Shown here: in pieces, positions 1 through 8,185 of the stretch | How positions within the stretch are numbered: the stretch's first letter is position 1 | Layout: the number at the start of each line of letters is the position of its first letter | DNA from: JAQXDR01 sp038138625 | GTDB lineage: Bacteria; Pseudomonadota; Alphaproteobacteria; Rhodobacterales; Rhodobacteraceae | NCBI GenBank assembly: GCA_038138625.1 | Contig: JAYQEA010000069.1 | Coordinates: 1 to 21,648 of the forward strand | Direction: 5' to 3' | Length of the DNA: 21,648 bases | Position numbers and translations under genes: made by a program | The notes under the pieces: model-generated | Database searches by the model: none | Seen by the model: only the letters and a program-made list of their open reading frames with translations | Told to the model about the DNA's origin: nothing

Positions 1-643
1 GCCATGGCCAAAGTGCAGGAACCTTCATCCCGTCACCTTGCCACTCTGTTTGACCCGTAAACTTTTAAGGGTGCGGCTCTCAATTCCGAGAACTAATATC
101 CTGTAAAAAAACCCCAAGCATGTTTCAACTGATTTGGGTCCTTTGGGCATAGCGTCGATCCTGGAACATTCGTCATTGAAGTTAATTAAATTAGTGTGAC
201 GACCAGTACAAATTGGTGTCCTGTTTGTCTAATGGGCAAACTATTGGCAAAAATGAATCCTAAATACTGAAAAATTCTTGGGTGTGGCATCGTTGTGTCC
301 GGTTTGTTTTCGCACTTTCTAGATCGCTTTTCCGTCGTATGTGACGTGGATCGGTGGATTTTCAGGTCGTCCAAAGGATGCACCATCGCACGGTGCAGAT
401 CTTGTTGTGAGAGGTGGATCTGAGGCTCTGGTAAAGTCACGTTGCGTCACAAACCGAGAAATTCCGGATTTGGCCAAACTTAGGGTGATCTGACCGCGAC
501 AAGCCCTTGTCAGGATCAAGTCGCTTGTGCTTTTCTCTTGATATGGGAGCAATGGGAGTAGAGCCTCTCACTGAAAATCATGGCCGGGTTTTGGGTAAAT
601 ACTAGTGAAAAATTCCACTAGGTAAAATTATCCGACCTGTAGT
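1..643. other. Left-edge region without a supportable gene
   Basis: This stretch is visibly richer in A and T than the genes to its right, and I recognise no protein family in any of its frames. The first frame is open from base 1 to a TAA at 58-60 and could be the last 19 codons of a gene entering from the left, but that is too short to judge. Two overlapping minus-strand frames (about 440-186 and 552-319) read as low-complexity, unfamiliar protein and have no ribosome binding site, so I do not call them. The region has short perfect inverted repeats: TGCACC/GGTGCA arms at 379-384 and 392-397, GACAAG/CTTGTC at 498-503 and 506-511, and CTAGTG/CACTAG at 602-621. It probably holds the promoter of the transporter operon and may include decayed sequence. 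Confidence 0.5.
602..621. promoter_or_regulatory. Operator-like inverted repeat upstream of the ABC transporter operon
   Basis: Six-base arms CTAGTG (602-607) and CACTAG (616-621) are perfect inverted repeats around an 8-base A/T-rich centre. The element lies about 55 bases before the preferred start of the first transporter gene, and a TAAAAT stretch at 623-628 follows it and could be a -10 box. The spacing and symmetry suit a dimeric repressor of the TetR or GntR type, but no regulator gene is in the window and I do not recognise the site as a known consensus. The promoter and operator role is inference. Confidence 0.35.
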
Positions 644-676
644 ATGCAGATTTCAGTGAAGAAGGCGCATGATTAT

Positions 677-1438
677 ATGTTAAAGATCCAGGATCTACAT
701 TTGAGCTTTGGAGGTATCAAAGCGCTGAAAGGTATCAGCTTTGAAGCCATTCCCGGCGGCATTACCGGTGTCATTGGCCCAAATGGAGCGGGCAAGACCT
801 CCTTGTTCAATGCGATCTCCGGTTTTTACACGCCAGACAAAGGGTCTGTGCATTTTGATGGCCGTAACATTTCTGGTCTGGGACCGGATCGTCGGGCGGG
901 CTTGGGAATGGCACGGACATTTCAAAATATCGCCCTGTTTCGTGGAATGACAGTCCTAGATAATATCAAGCTTGGGGCGCACACCCGATTAAACACCACT
1001 TTGTGGCAGGCCTTGCGGTACTTTGGTCAGGCCCGAACCGAAGAGCTTGCCCTGCGTCGCGATATCGAAGAGCGCGTGATCGATTTCCTTGAAATTGACC
1101 ACATCCGTAAGCTGCCAATCACCATGTTGCCGTATGGTCTGCAAAAGCGGGTCGAATTAGGCAGGGCGCTTGCCATGCAGCCGCGTGTCCTCATGCTGGA
1201 TGAACCTGTTGCGGGCATGAATCGCGAAGAAACTGCGGATATGGCGCGCTTCATTCTGGACGTCCAAGAAGAGTTTGGAACAACCATCTTGTTGGTGGAA
1301 CACGATATGCACATGGTGATGGATATCTGTTCGCATGTCGTTGTCCTGAACTTTGGAGAACAAATCGCCGAGGGTACGCCGGATGAAGTTTCGGGCAACC
1401 CCGCAGTCATTAAGGCCTATTTGGGGGCTGCAGCCTGA
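677..1438 (+). CDS. livG: Liv-type ABC transporter ATP-binding protein (LivG family)
   Basis: This is one of two cytoplasmic ATPases that power a branched-chain amino-acid-type (HAAT) ABC importer. Walker A GPNGAGKTS is at about residues 34-42. The signature region reads LPYGLQKRVELGRAL instead of a canonical LSGGQ, which is common in LivG proteins. Walker B is VLMLDEP, and the switch histidine is in VEHDMH. I chose the ATG at 677 (253 residues) because the protein then begins directly with the ABC strand MLKIQDL and because GAAGAAGG lies at 658-665. An in-frame ATG at 644 would add 11 unconserved residues and has no ribosome binding site. The stop overlaps the next start by one base (TGATG), so the two genes are translationally coupled. 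It opens an operon running to the acyl-CoA synthetase ending at 7386. The real substrate may not be an amino acid. Confidence 0.93.
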   Translation: MLKIQDLHLSFGGIKALKGISFEAIPGGITGVIGPNGAGKTSLFNAISGFYTPDKGSVHFDGRNISGLGPDRRAGLGMARTFQNIALFRGMTVLDNIKLGAHTRLNTTLWQALRYFGQARTEELALRRDIEERVIDFLEIDHIRKLPITMLPYGLQKRVELGRALAMQPRVLMLDEPVAGMNREETADMARFILDVQEEFGTTILLVEHDMHMVMDICSHVVVLNFGEQIAEGTPDEVSGNPAVIKAYLGAAA

Positions 1439-2442
1439 TGGGACAGTTTTTACAGTTTGCGATTAATGGACTGATGTCAGGCGCAATTTATGCACTGATA
1501 GCGGTTGGAATCGTCAGCGTCTACAAAGCGACCAAGGTCGTTAACTTTGCCCATGGCTATCTGATCATGTTCGGGGCTTATTTCTATTTCACCTTTGCAG
1601 TGATTGTCCCGCAGGCGGCATGGGCCCCGTCATGGCTTGCCTCTTGGCAGCCGGACTGGCTGGTCGCGGCCAAGGCGGATGCCCCGATGTTCTCACCTTT
1701 TGGTGCTGTTTTGGATTGGGTGTCAAACCTGCCGCGCATCATCCTCGGGATTGTTGGAGCACTGGTCGCCAACGCGATTTTGGGCCGATTGATAGAGCGG
1801 ACGTTGATGCGCCCGCTGATGGGACAAAGCATTTTTGCGATGATCATGGTTACGGTTGGACTAATCTCCATTCTGTCTGGTGCCTCTTCAATCATTTGGA
1901 CGGCTGATGCGGCGTTTGTGCCTCATATAGCGCCCAACACGCCTGTACGCTTTTCAATCGGCGACACGATGATCTTTTTGTTTGGCGCAGACCTTGTGAA
2001 TATGGTCATCGCTCTGCTCCTGTTTGGCGGGATTGTCTTGTGGGTACGGTATACCAAAAGCGGTATCGCGATCCGCGCAACAGCCGAGGATCAATCTACG
2101 GCTTACTCGATGGGAATATCTGTCCCAAAGGTGTTCAGCAGGGCTTGGGTGCTTGCATGTACAACGGGCGCCATTGCGGGTGCAATCCTTGCCACACGCA
2201 ATGGCGTATCCCCGACGCTAGGCCTGTTCGGATTTTCTGTTCTGGCAATTGTGTTGCTGGGGGGGCTGGACAGCTATGTCGGGGTGTTCATTGCCGCCAT
2301 GGCCGTGGGCATACTTGAGGCAATGACCCAATGGCAACTGGGTGGCGAATGGGCTGAAATCGTGCCGTATGTTGCGGTTCTTTTGGTGTTACTGGTGCGG
2401 CCCCATGGTTTGATGGGAAGCAAGGAAGTCGAGCGGATATGA
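1438..2442 (+). CDS. livH: Liv-type ABC transporter permease (LivH family)
   Basis: Inner-membrane permease of 334 residues, one half of the translocation channel of the HAAT importer. The N-terminus carries the family hallmark: a first helix around NGLMSGAIYALIAVGIV followed by the VVNFAHG turn. Several more hydrophobic helices follow, with the cytoplasmic coupling stretch near AIRATAEDQSTAYSMGI, where the ATPase is expected to dock. It is somewhat longer than the usual 290-300 residues. The extra length is a tryptophan-rich loop at about residues 60-90 (around APSWLASWQPDWLVA), probably periplasmic. It overlaps the ATPase gene before it by one base and the permease gene after it by four (ATGA), as expected for subunits made in equal amounts. 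The family call is firm and the substrate is not known. Confidence 0.93.
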   Translation: MGQFLQFAINGLMSGAIYALIAVGIVSVYKATKVVNFAHGYLIMFGAYFYFTFAVIVPQAAWAPSWLASWQPDWLVAAKADAPMFSPFGAVLDWVSNLPRIILGIVGALVANAILGRLIERTLMRPLMGQSIFAMIMVTVGLISILSGASSIIWTADAAFVPHIAPNTPVRFSIGDTMIFLFGADLVNMVIALLLFGGIVLWVRYTKSGIAIRATAEDQSTAYSMGISVPKVFSRAWVLACTTGAIAGAILATRNGVSPTLGLFGFSVLAIVLLGGLDSYVGVFIAAMAVGILEAMTQWQLGGEWAEIVPYVAVLLVLLVRPHGLMGSKEVERI

Positions 2443-3509
2443 TCAACGGCAATCTTAAATCCAGCTATGGCGCCGATGAACGGATCGTCAATAACGGCTA
2501 CAAACAGGCTTTTGTATATGGGTCTTTCTTGTGTCTGGCGGTTTTCGCACTCTTTGCCAACGATTACATGATCCTGATCGCCTGCCAGGTTGGCATTTTG
2601 CTGGTGGCGGTTGTCGGCATAAATATCCTGACCGGATACACGGGCTTGATCAGCCTTGGGCATGGTGCGTTTGTCGCGATCGGGGCCTATGCGGTGACAA
2701 TCCTGCATAACGTTATGGAGGGGGTTGTCCCGGATGCACTCACAGCTTTGATTGCCATACCTGTGGCAGTGGCAATAACCGCTCTGATCGGGATCATCGT
2801 GGGCTTGCCGTCATTGCGGGTTAAGGGTCTGTACCTTGCTGTAGCAACACTTGCGGCAAGCTTTATCGTTATTTTTATCGTGGAAAATGAAACATTTGCG
2901 GGCGTCACTGGTGGTGTTGTTGGGATCAATACACCGGTTCCGAACCTCTTGGGTTGGGAGCTTGATACCAAGCGCGAGATGTTCATCCTGATTGCCGTTT
3001 CTGCTGTTTTGGCGCTTTTGGCTGGACAGAACCTGTTTCGGACCCGCGTGGGCCGGGCGTTTATTGCGATACGCGACCGCGATTATTCAGCTGAAATACT
3101 TGGTATTTCATTGTTGCGTTACAAGCTGATGAGCTTTGCCTTATCGGCAGCTTATTGCGGGATGGCAGGTGCTCTTTTTGCGTATTTCTACGCGCGCATT
3201 CTGCCAGAGCAGTTTGAACTGGAACTGAGCCTCGAATTGATCGCAGCCGTCATTGTCGGTGGGATGGGACGGACCCTCGGGCCCCTGTTTGGCGTGATCT
3301 TGATCGTTCTTGTGCCAGAGCTCATCAAGGTGACTGCGAGTGTTGTCACCAATGGCGATACTGCGTCCACGCGAATTATTGCCCCCCTGCAAGAGATCAT
3401 TTTCGGTCTGTTGCTGATATTTTTCCTGCTCAAGGAACCTTTGGGTATCAATCATATTGTCGACAGACTGATCCGTGCCGCGAACCGCTGGCCCTTTGCG
3501 CGCGGATAA
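2439..3509 (+). CDS. livM: Liv-type ABC transporter permease (LivM family)
   Basis: Second inner-membrane permease, 356 residues, the partner of the LivH-type protein. A short hydrophilic N-terminal tail of about 25 residues precedes the first helix. The diagnostic LivM segment ILTGYTGLISLGHGAF is at about residues 65-80, and a second one, ATLAASFIVIF, comes further on. The cytoplasmic coupling loop AIRDRDYSAEILGISLLRYK and the C-terminal VGGMGRTLGPLFG segment are also typical. The last 25 residues are polar and probably cytoplasmic. The start ATG shares four bases with the stop of livH. About 30 untranslated bases separate it from the binding-protein gene, which has its own strong ribosome binding site, consistent with higher expression of the soluble component. 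The family call is firm. Confidence 0.93.
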   Translation: MINGNLKSSYGADERIVNNGYKQAFVYGSFLCLAVFALFANDYMILIACQVGILLVAVVGINILTGYTGLISLGHGAFVAIGAYAVTILHNVMEGVVPDALTALIAIPVAVAITALIGIIVGLPSLRVKGLYLAVATLAASFIVIFIVENETFAGVTGGVVGINTPVPNLLGWELDTKREMFILIAVSAVLALLAGQNLFRTRVGRAFIAIRDRDYSAEILGISLLRYKLMSFALSAAYCGMAGALFAYFYARILPEQFELELSLELIAAVIVGGMGRTLGPLFGVILIVLVPELIKVTASVVTNGDTASTRIIAPLQEIIFGLLLIFFLLKEPLGINHIVDRLIRAANRWPFARG

Positions 3510-3542
3510 CCAAAAATAACCAGCATTTTAGGGAGAGACCAC

Positions 3543-4751
3543 ATGACAATGAACCGCCGCGCCTTTCTAGGGACCACGGCCGCTGCAACGGCAGCCCTTG
3601 GCACGCCCATGATCCTAAAAGCGCAACCCGCCGAATATATCATCGGGGCTTCGCTGCCCTTGACCGGACCGTTCGCAACTGCGGGCCAATTGGTCGCTCC
3701 CGCCTTTGCAATGGCGCAAAAGCTGTTCAATGACGAAGGCGGTGTTGCAGGTACACCGATCCGTTTTGTCACCGAAGACAGTGGCTATATTCCGCAAAAT
3801 TCGCTTGCCAATTACCAGCGCGCCCTGGCCAGCCATGGCAACAATCTTGTGGGCTATATGGCCGACAGTACTGGTGCAATGAAACTGATGGCACCCGAGC
3901 TGAAGGGCGCGAATGCCCGCATCATGGGATCGACCTCGTTTGCGTCTGAATTGGCCGATCCTGCGACACATCCTTACCAATATGTGTCCGGACCAAGCTA
4001 TCAAAGCCAGTTCGATATCCTTTTGGAAAATATTAAGGCCGAAGGTGGAACCACCGTCGCGTTCATCTATTCCAATACAGAATTCGGACGGGACCCGATT
4101 GCGCATGGACGTGCCACGGCGGAACGTCTCGGGATCAAAGTAGTGCTGGAAGAAGTCACTAAGCCTCAGGGTGCGGATATTCCGACCCACGTCACCAAGC
4201 TGGCGCAGTCAGGAGCAGAATACTGTATTCTTCAGGGTTATGTGACCGGGGTTTGGCCACAACTGATCGGTGGCGCGCGCCAGTTTGGTCTGCCCACAAA
4301 ATTCCGTGGCACGTTCTGGGGCATGGAAAAAATCATTGCGGACCGGATCACCAAACAGGCCGGGCCATTCCTTGCCGGCTATGAAGGCGTGATGCCCTAT
4401 CGTTATTTCTGGGATCAGGCCGACGCACCACGGTACCAGACCTATGCCAAATATGCAGGCGAAATGTTTGCCGGAACCCCGCTTGAGAAATATTTGTCGA
4501 CATGGACGTTACAAACCATGTGTGGGCTTGAAATTGCGTTCAAAACATTGCGCGACACGGCCGAGGCCGGACATGAGCTGACGGCTGACAATTTGGCTGA
4601 AACACTTGCCGGTATCAGTGATTGGGACACAGGTGGGTTCTTTGGCGGGCCCATCAGCATGGTGAACAATGCTATCGGCACAGGCCGTGTGTATTCCTAT
4701 GATCCGGAGTCCGGTTTGTTCAATCCGACGTCGGATTGGTTGAGCGTCTAA
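3543..4751 (+). CDS. Tat-exported substrate-binding protein of the Liv-type ABC transporter
   Basis: Periplasmic solute receptor of 402 residues in the Peripla_BP_6 (LivJ/LivK-like) family, which captures the substrate and delivers it to the two permeases. The N-terminus has a twin-arginine motif NRRAFLG followed by an alanine-rich hydrophobic stretch to about residue 28, so I expect export in folded form through Tat. The mature part begins around AEYIIGASLPLTGPFATAG, the usual first strand and ligand loop of this fold. A GGGAGAG ribosome binding site at 3531-3537 precedes the ATG; a second ATG two codons on would change nothing important. The lobe around GTFWGMEKIIADRI and YEGVMPYRYFWD is typical of relatives found beside acyl-CoA synthetases. 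The ligand cannot be read from sequence. Given the neighbour at 5566, an aromatic or aliphatic carboxylate is a reasonable inference. Confidence 0.9.
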   Translation: MTMNRRAFLGTTAAATAALGTPMILKAQPAEYIIGASLPLTGPFATAGQLVAPAFAMAQKLFNDEGGVAGTPIRFVTEDSGYIPQNSLANYQRALASHGNNLVGYMADSTGAMKLMAPELKGANARIMGSTSFASELADPATHPYQYVSGPSYQSQFDILLENIKAEGGTTVAFIYSNTEFGRDPIAHGRATAERLGIKVVLEEVTKPQGADIPTHVTKLAQSGAEYCILQGYVTGVWPQLIGGARQFGLPTKFRGTFWGMEKIIADRITKQAGPFLAGYEGVMPYRYFWDQADAPRYQTYAKYAGEMFAGTPLEKYLSTWTLQTMCGLEIAFKTLRDTAEAGHELTADNLAETLAGISDWDTGGFFGGPISMVNNAIGTGRVYSYDPESGLFNPTSDWLSV

Positions 4752-4769
4752 GACGAAAGGACCCAAAGC

Positions 4770-5561
4770 GTGCTGGTCATCGAAAATATCGAAGTCACCT
4801 ATCACCACACCGTGCAGGCCTTGCGAGGGCTGTCACTAGAGGTGCCAGATGGCAAGATCGTCACGCTTTTGGGCACAAATGGTGCAGGCAAGACAACAAC
4901 TCTCAAGGCTGCGTCAAATTTGTTAGCCCTCGAAAATGGCGAAATCGGCGAAGGCCGGATCGCTTTTCGGGGGCAATCTATCTTGAAGGTCACTCCGGAC
5001 AAACTTGTTCAGCAAGGACTGTTCCATGTGCGTGAAGGCCGCCGGATCTTTTCGGAAATGACCGTAGAGGATAATCTGGTTGCCGCCTCGTATGCGCTGG
5101 ACGGACGTGGTGCCAAGCCCGATTACGATCGGGTCTACAGCTTTTTTCCCAGACTGAAAGAACGGCGCACTCAGATTGCCGGCTATCTGTCTGGTGGCGA
5201 GCAGCAGATGTTGGCATTTGGTCGGGCCATGATTGCGCGTCCCGAGTTGATCTTGATGGACGAGCCGTCCCTGGGCCTTGCACCCCAGGTTGTTGAGGAA
5301 ATTTTTGGATCTATCCGGGCGCTGAATTCCGAAGAAGGTGTTGCGATTTTGCTGGTCGAGCAGAATGCAAACGTTGCATTTTCCGTGGCCGATTATGGAT
5401 ATATCATGGAGAGTGGCCAGATCGTCATGGAAGGCGAAGTTGCTCGGCTGCGCGAAGACGCTGACATCCAGAGCTTTTATCTGGGTATGGGAGACGGCGC
5501 GGAACGGCAGTCATTTCGTGACGTGAAACATTATAAACGCCGCAAGCGGTGGCTGGGGTAA
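4770..5561 (+). CDS. livF: Liv-type ABC transporter ATP-binding protein (LivF family) with basic C-terminal tail
   Basis: Second ATPase of the importer, 263 residues, starting with GTG, with GAAAGGA at 4755-4761 as a ribosome binding site. Walker A is LGTNGAGKTTT, the signature is the canonical LSGGEQQML, Walker B is LILMDEPSLGLAP, and the switch histidine position is taken by Q in LLVEQNA, as usual for LivF. It is longer than the common LivF size of about 235 residues. The addition includes a C-terminal tail ending FRDVKHYKRRKRWLG, rich in arginine and lysine, which is not part of the ABC fold. The gene lies between the binding-protein gene and the acyl-CoA synthetase (4 bases to the next ATG). 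The tail could contact membrane lipid or the synthetase; that is inference only. Confidence 0.92.
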   Translation: MLVIENIEVTYHHTVQALRGLSLEVPDGKIVTLLGTNGAGKTTTLKAASNLLALENGEIGEGRIAFRGQSILKVTPDKLVQQGLFHVREGRRIFSEMTVEDNLVAASYALDGRGAKPDYDRVYSFFPRLKERRTQIAGYLSGGEQQMLAFGRAMIARPELILMDEPSLGLAPQVVEEIFGSIRALNSEEGVAILLVEQNANVAFSVADYGYIMESGQIVMEGEVARLREDADIQSFYLGMGDGAERQSFRDVKHYKRRKRWLG

Positions 5562-5565
5562 GCTT

Positions 5566-7386
5566 ATGGCATTTGACCTTCCTTCGAGCAGATTTGTGTC
5601 TATCCATACGATGCTGGCTGATCACGCCAATCATCGCCCTGACTCGATCGCGATGCGACAAAAACGCTATGGGGTCTGGAACGAAGTTACTTGGGGTGGA
5701 TTGCAGGAACTGTCTTATGCCACTGCGGCAGGGCTCATTGACCTTGGGATGCAGCAAGGCGACCATATTGGTATTTTATCTGAAAATCGAAGCGAATGGG
5801 TACAGGCGCAATTTGGTGTCGGTGCTGCGGGAGGCGTGGCCGTGGGGATGTACCCCACCAGCCCCCCGGCCGAGCTGGATCATCTTGTCAATGCGTCTGA
5901 CACCACCATTCTGTTCATAGAAGACCAGGAACAGCTCGATAAAATCATCGCACTTGACGGTCGTGTTCCGCAGTTGCGTCAGCTGGTGGTTTTTGATCCC
6001 AAAGGGTGTCAGGATCAAAACCATCTGAATCTAATAACATGGGCTGATCTTCTGGCCCGCGGCCGTGCGGCGCTGGAGCGTGGGCAGCGTAACGAAGTCC
6101 TCGCACGTATTGCGAAGATTCAGGCCGAAGATACGGCGCTCATGGTCTTTACCTCGGGCTCTACCGGATTGCCGAAAGCGGCAGAGATTTCTTATGGCAA
6201 TATCAGCGCGGGGACGACCGTTGCCGATGATCTTTTTGCGGACTACGGACCCGGGACAGAGGTCCTGAGCTACCTGCCACTGTGTCATATCGCAGAGCAG
6301 GCCGTCACGGTGATCAACGGTCTGTCGCGGCAGTTCGTGATGAATTTTGGCGAAAGCCTGCGCACCATCACTCTGGATTTACGTGAGGTTGCCCCACAGG
6401 TGTTTTTCGGTGTGCCGCGTATCTGGGAACGAATGCAGGCCGGGGTGATGGTGCAGGCCCAGACAGCGGGCCCCGTCCGGCGCCGGCTGACCCTATTGGC
6501 CCTGAAAGGCGCCATGGAGCGTGGTGCGAAGCGGCGCGATCAATGGACAGGCGCGGATCGGGCGGCACACGCCTTCTGGGACACGTTGATATACCGGCAT
6601 ATCCGCAGCTATCTGGGATTGGGCCGCGTGAGTTTTGCAATCTCTGCCGCTGCACCGATTTCCGAAGAGTTGCTGTTTTTTATGCGGGGCATCGGTGTCA
6701 ATCTGCGTGAGGCATGGGGCATGTCCGAGACATCGGGTGTCGGGACAATCCAGCCGGCATGGGGCAATAGTGAGGGGCGCGTCGGTGCGCCTGTCCCCAC
6801 GGTAGAGTGTCGTATTGCCGAAGATGGTGAAGTCTTGTTCAAGGGACCAACGGTGTTCAAGGGATACTACCGCAACCCAAGCGCAACAGCTGAAACGATT
6901 GTTGACGGGTGGCTGCACACCGGTGACGTGGGTCGGATCGAACCAGACGGGACGTTGACCCTGATTGATCGTAAAAAAGACATCATGATCAACGCTGCGG
7001 GTAAAAATCTGTCGCCCTCACTGATTGAGAATGTACTTAAGGCAAGCCCCTACATCAAAGAGGTTATTATGATCGCGGATCGTCGTCCTTATGCAGCTGC
7101 TTTGGTGCAGATTGATATGGACACCGTGCGGCTGTGGGCGGAATCCAAGGGCATTGCGTATACCACATTCCGGTCTTTGGCGGAAAATCCGTTGGTGCAG
7201 GAATTGATTGATGCAGAGGTTGCGCGCCACAACAAGGATCTGGCGCGGGTCGAGCAGATCAAGAAAGTATATCTACTGCCCAAGGAACTGGATCATGATG
7301 ATGGCGAAGTGACAGCCACGATGAAGGTCAGACGGTCCAAGATCCATGAGATCTACGCAGAAGAAATCGAAGCCCTTTACGGTTGA
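5566..7386 (+). CDS. AMP-forming long-chain-type acyl-CoA synthetase
   Basis: ATP-dependent acyl-CoA ligase of 606 residues in the AMP-binding (ANL) superfamily. It joins a carboxylic acid to CoA through an acyl-adenylate. Visible motifs in order are the ATP loop TSGSTGLPKAAEISYGN at about residue 195, the adenine-binding REAWGMSETSG at about 380, the hinge region GWLHTGDVGRIEPDGTLTLI and DRKKDIMINAAGKNLSP at about 450-485, and the C-terminal lysine in EVTATMKVRR (Lys587). The overall form resembles the FAA1/ACSL-like long-chain ligases more than acetyl-CoA synthetase. The ATG is 4 bases after the livF stop, so it is almost certainly cotranscribed with the transporter. That arrangement suggests vectorial import and activation of a hydrophobic acid. 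The chain length or aromatic nature of the substrate cannot be settled by reading. Confidence 0.9.
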   Translation: MAFDLPSSRFVSIHTMLADHANHRPDSIAMRQKRYGVWNEVTWGGLQELSYATAAGLIDLGMQQGDHIGILSENRSEWVQAQFGVGAAGGVAVGMYPTSPPAELDHLVNASDTTILFIEDQEQLDKIIALDGRVPQLRQLVVFDPKGCQDQNHLNLITWADLLARGRAALERGQRNEVLARIAKIQAEDTALMVFTSGSTGLPKAAEISYGNISAGTTVADDLFADYGPGTEVLSYLPLCHIAEQAVTVINGLSRQFVMNFGESLRTITLDLREVAPQVFFGVPRIWERMQAGVMVQAQTAGPVRRRLTLLALKGAMERGAKRRDQWTGADRAAHAFWDTLIYRHIRSYLGLGRVSFAISAAAPISEELLFFMRGIGVNLREAWGMSETSGVGTIQPAWGNSEGRVGAPVPTVECRIAEDGEVLFKGPTVFKGYYRNPSATAETIVDGWLHTGDVGRIEPDGTLTLIDRKKDIMINAAGKNLSPSLIENVLKASPYIKEVIMIADRRPYAAALVQIDMDTVRLWAESKGIAYTTFRSLAENPLVQELIDAEVARHNKDLARVEQIKKVYLLPKELDHDDGEVTATMKVRRSKIHEIYAEEIEALYG

Positions 7387-7579
7387 ACAGACTGTGTAAA
7401 GCGTTCTTGTGTGCAGGAGAGGTCGCAACGGGGGATGTCGGACCGACGCCACAAAAAAAGCTTATCTTTGATTATTTCCAACCCGAAAATCACGTATGTG
7501 ACTGGGATTGGGGGTGCATTCCGGTTAAAAAATACCTAATCTTATATGGATAGACGTAAGCTAAAAAGGTCTTGGCCGC

Positions 7580-8185
7580 TTGACCCAACTGAATTGCGCC
7601 ACATGCGGTGCTGCCCTGCCGGATCGGTTCAAAACGGCCCGGATGATAAGCTGTGACTATTGCGGAACCACCAATGCCGTGATGACCGACGGTTTGCGCG
7701 CCCTCGGCTCCGCCGGTGATATGGATGACACACCGTCTCTTTTTCAATTAGATCAACTGGTGGACGTTGCCGGGCGGCTTTTGCTGCCGGTTGGGCATGC
7801 ACGGTTTGATTACGGGCGCGGGTGGTGGGACGAATACTGGTGCCTCGAAGGGGATGCTGGTCTTTGGTTAAGCGTGGATGAAGGCGATGTCGTGGTTGAA
7901 ACGCCGCTGCCTGTCAGCCTATGGCCGGTAGATGAGCCGAAAAGGCTGGGCCAGATGATCGCCATTCCGCGGGAGGGACCCGTCTATACGGTGACCGAGA
8001 TCGAAGCTGCGAGCTGTACCGCCGTGCGCGGGGCTTTCCCTGAGGTCTTGGATCTTGGCGAACCCCATCGCTATGTGGATCTGACCGGACCCAATGGCTG
8101 GGCAGCGACGTACGAAGAATGGGACAGCGGCGCTGCGTGGTTCACCGGGCAATGGGTTGATCCATGGAAAGTGCGGGCGCAATGA
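7580..8185 (+). CDS. DUF4178 protein with N-terminal zinc ribbon (first copy)
   Basis: Soluble protein of 201 residues with no assigned function. It opens with a zinc-ribbon-like pair of knuckles, C6-x2-C9 and C25-x2-C28, and continues with a beta-rich segment resembling DUF4178: repeated aromatic and glycine positions around DYGRGWWDEYWCLEGDAGLWL, like the second copy's YTWVDHQIYSPTHGYAWL. No signal peptide or membrane helix is seen. The start is TTG: the frame is closed by a TAA at 7562-7564, no ATG precedes the first cysteine pair, and AAAAAGG lies at 7563-7569. The 193 bases before it are AT-rich with a TTATAT at 7542-7547 that might be a -10 box, so the operon to 11751 could begin here. 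The next gene overlaps by four bases. The DUF4178 call is from pattern, not from a search. Confidence 0.75.
   Translation: MTQLNCATCGAALPDRFKTARMISCDYCGTTNAVMTDGLRALGSAGDMDDTPSLFQLDQLVDVAGRLLLPVGHARFDYGRGWWDEYWCLEGDAGLWLSVDEGDVVVETPLPVSLWPVDEPKRLGQMIAIPREGPVYTVTEIEAASCTAVRGAFPEVLDLGEPHRYVDLTGPNGWAATYEEWDSGAAWFTGQWVDPWKVRAQ

Noticed and set aside
186..552. Two overlapping minus-strand open frames near the left edge
   Set aside because: No recognisable family, no ribosome binding site, start codons uncertain, and the two frames overlap each other.
644..676. ATG at 644 as start of the first transporter ATPase
   Set aside because: Adds 11 unconserved residues and lacks a ribosome binding site, while GAAGAAGG serves the ATG at 677.
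3615..4190. Minus-strand frame of 191 codons
   Set aside because: Lies wholly inside the binding-protein gene, which has a Tat signal and clear family features; the antisense product resembles nothing.
7427..7456. Possible terminator after the acyl-CoA synthetase (GTCGG/CCGAC followed by an A-run)
   Set aside because: Five-base arms with a one-base loop cannot form a usable hairpin, and the run is A, not T, on the coding strand.
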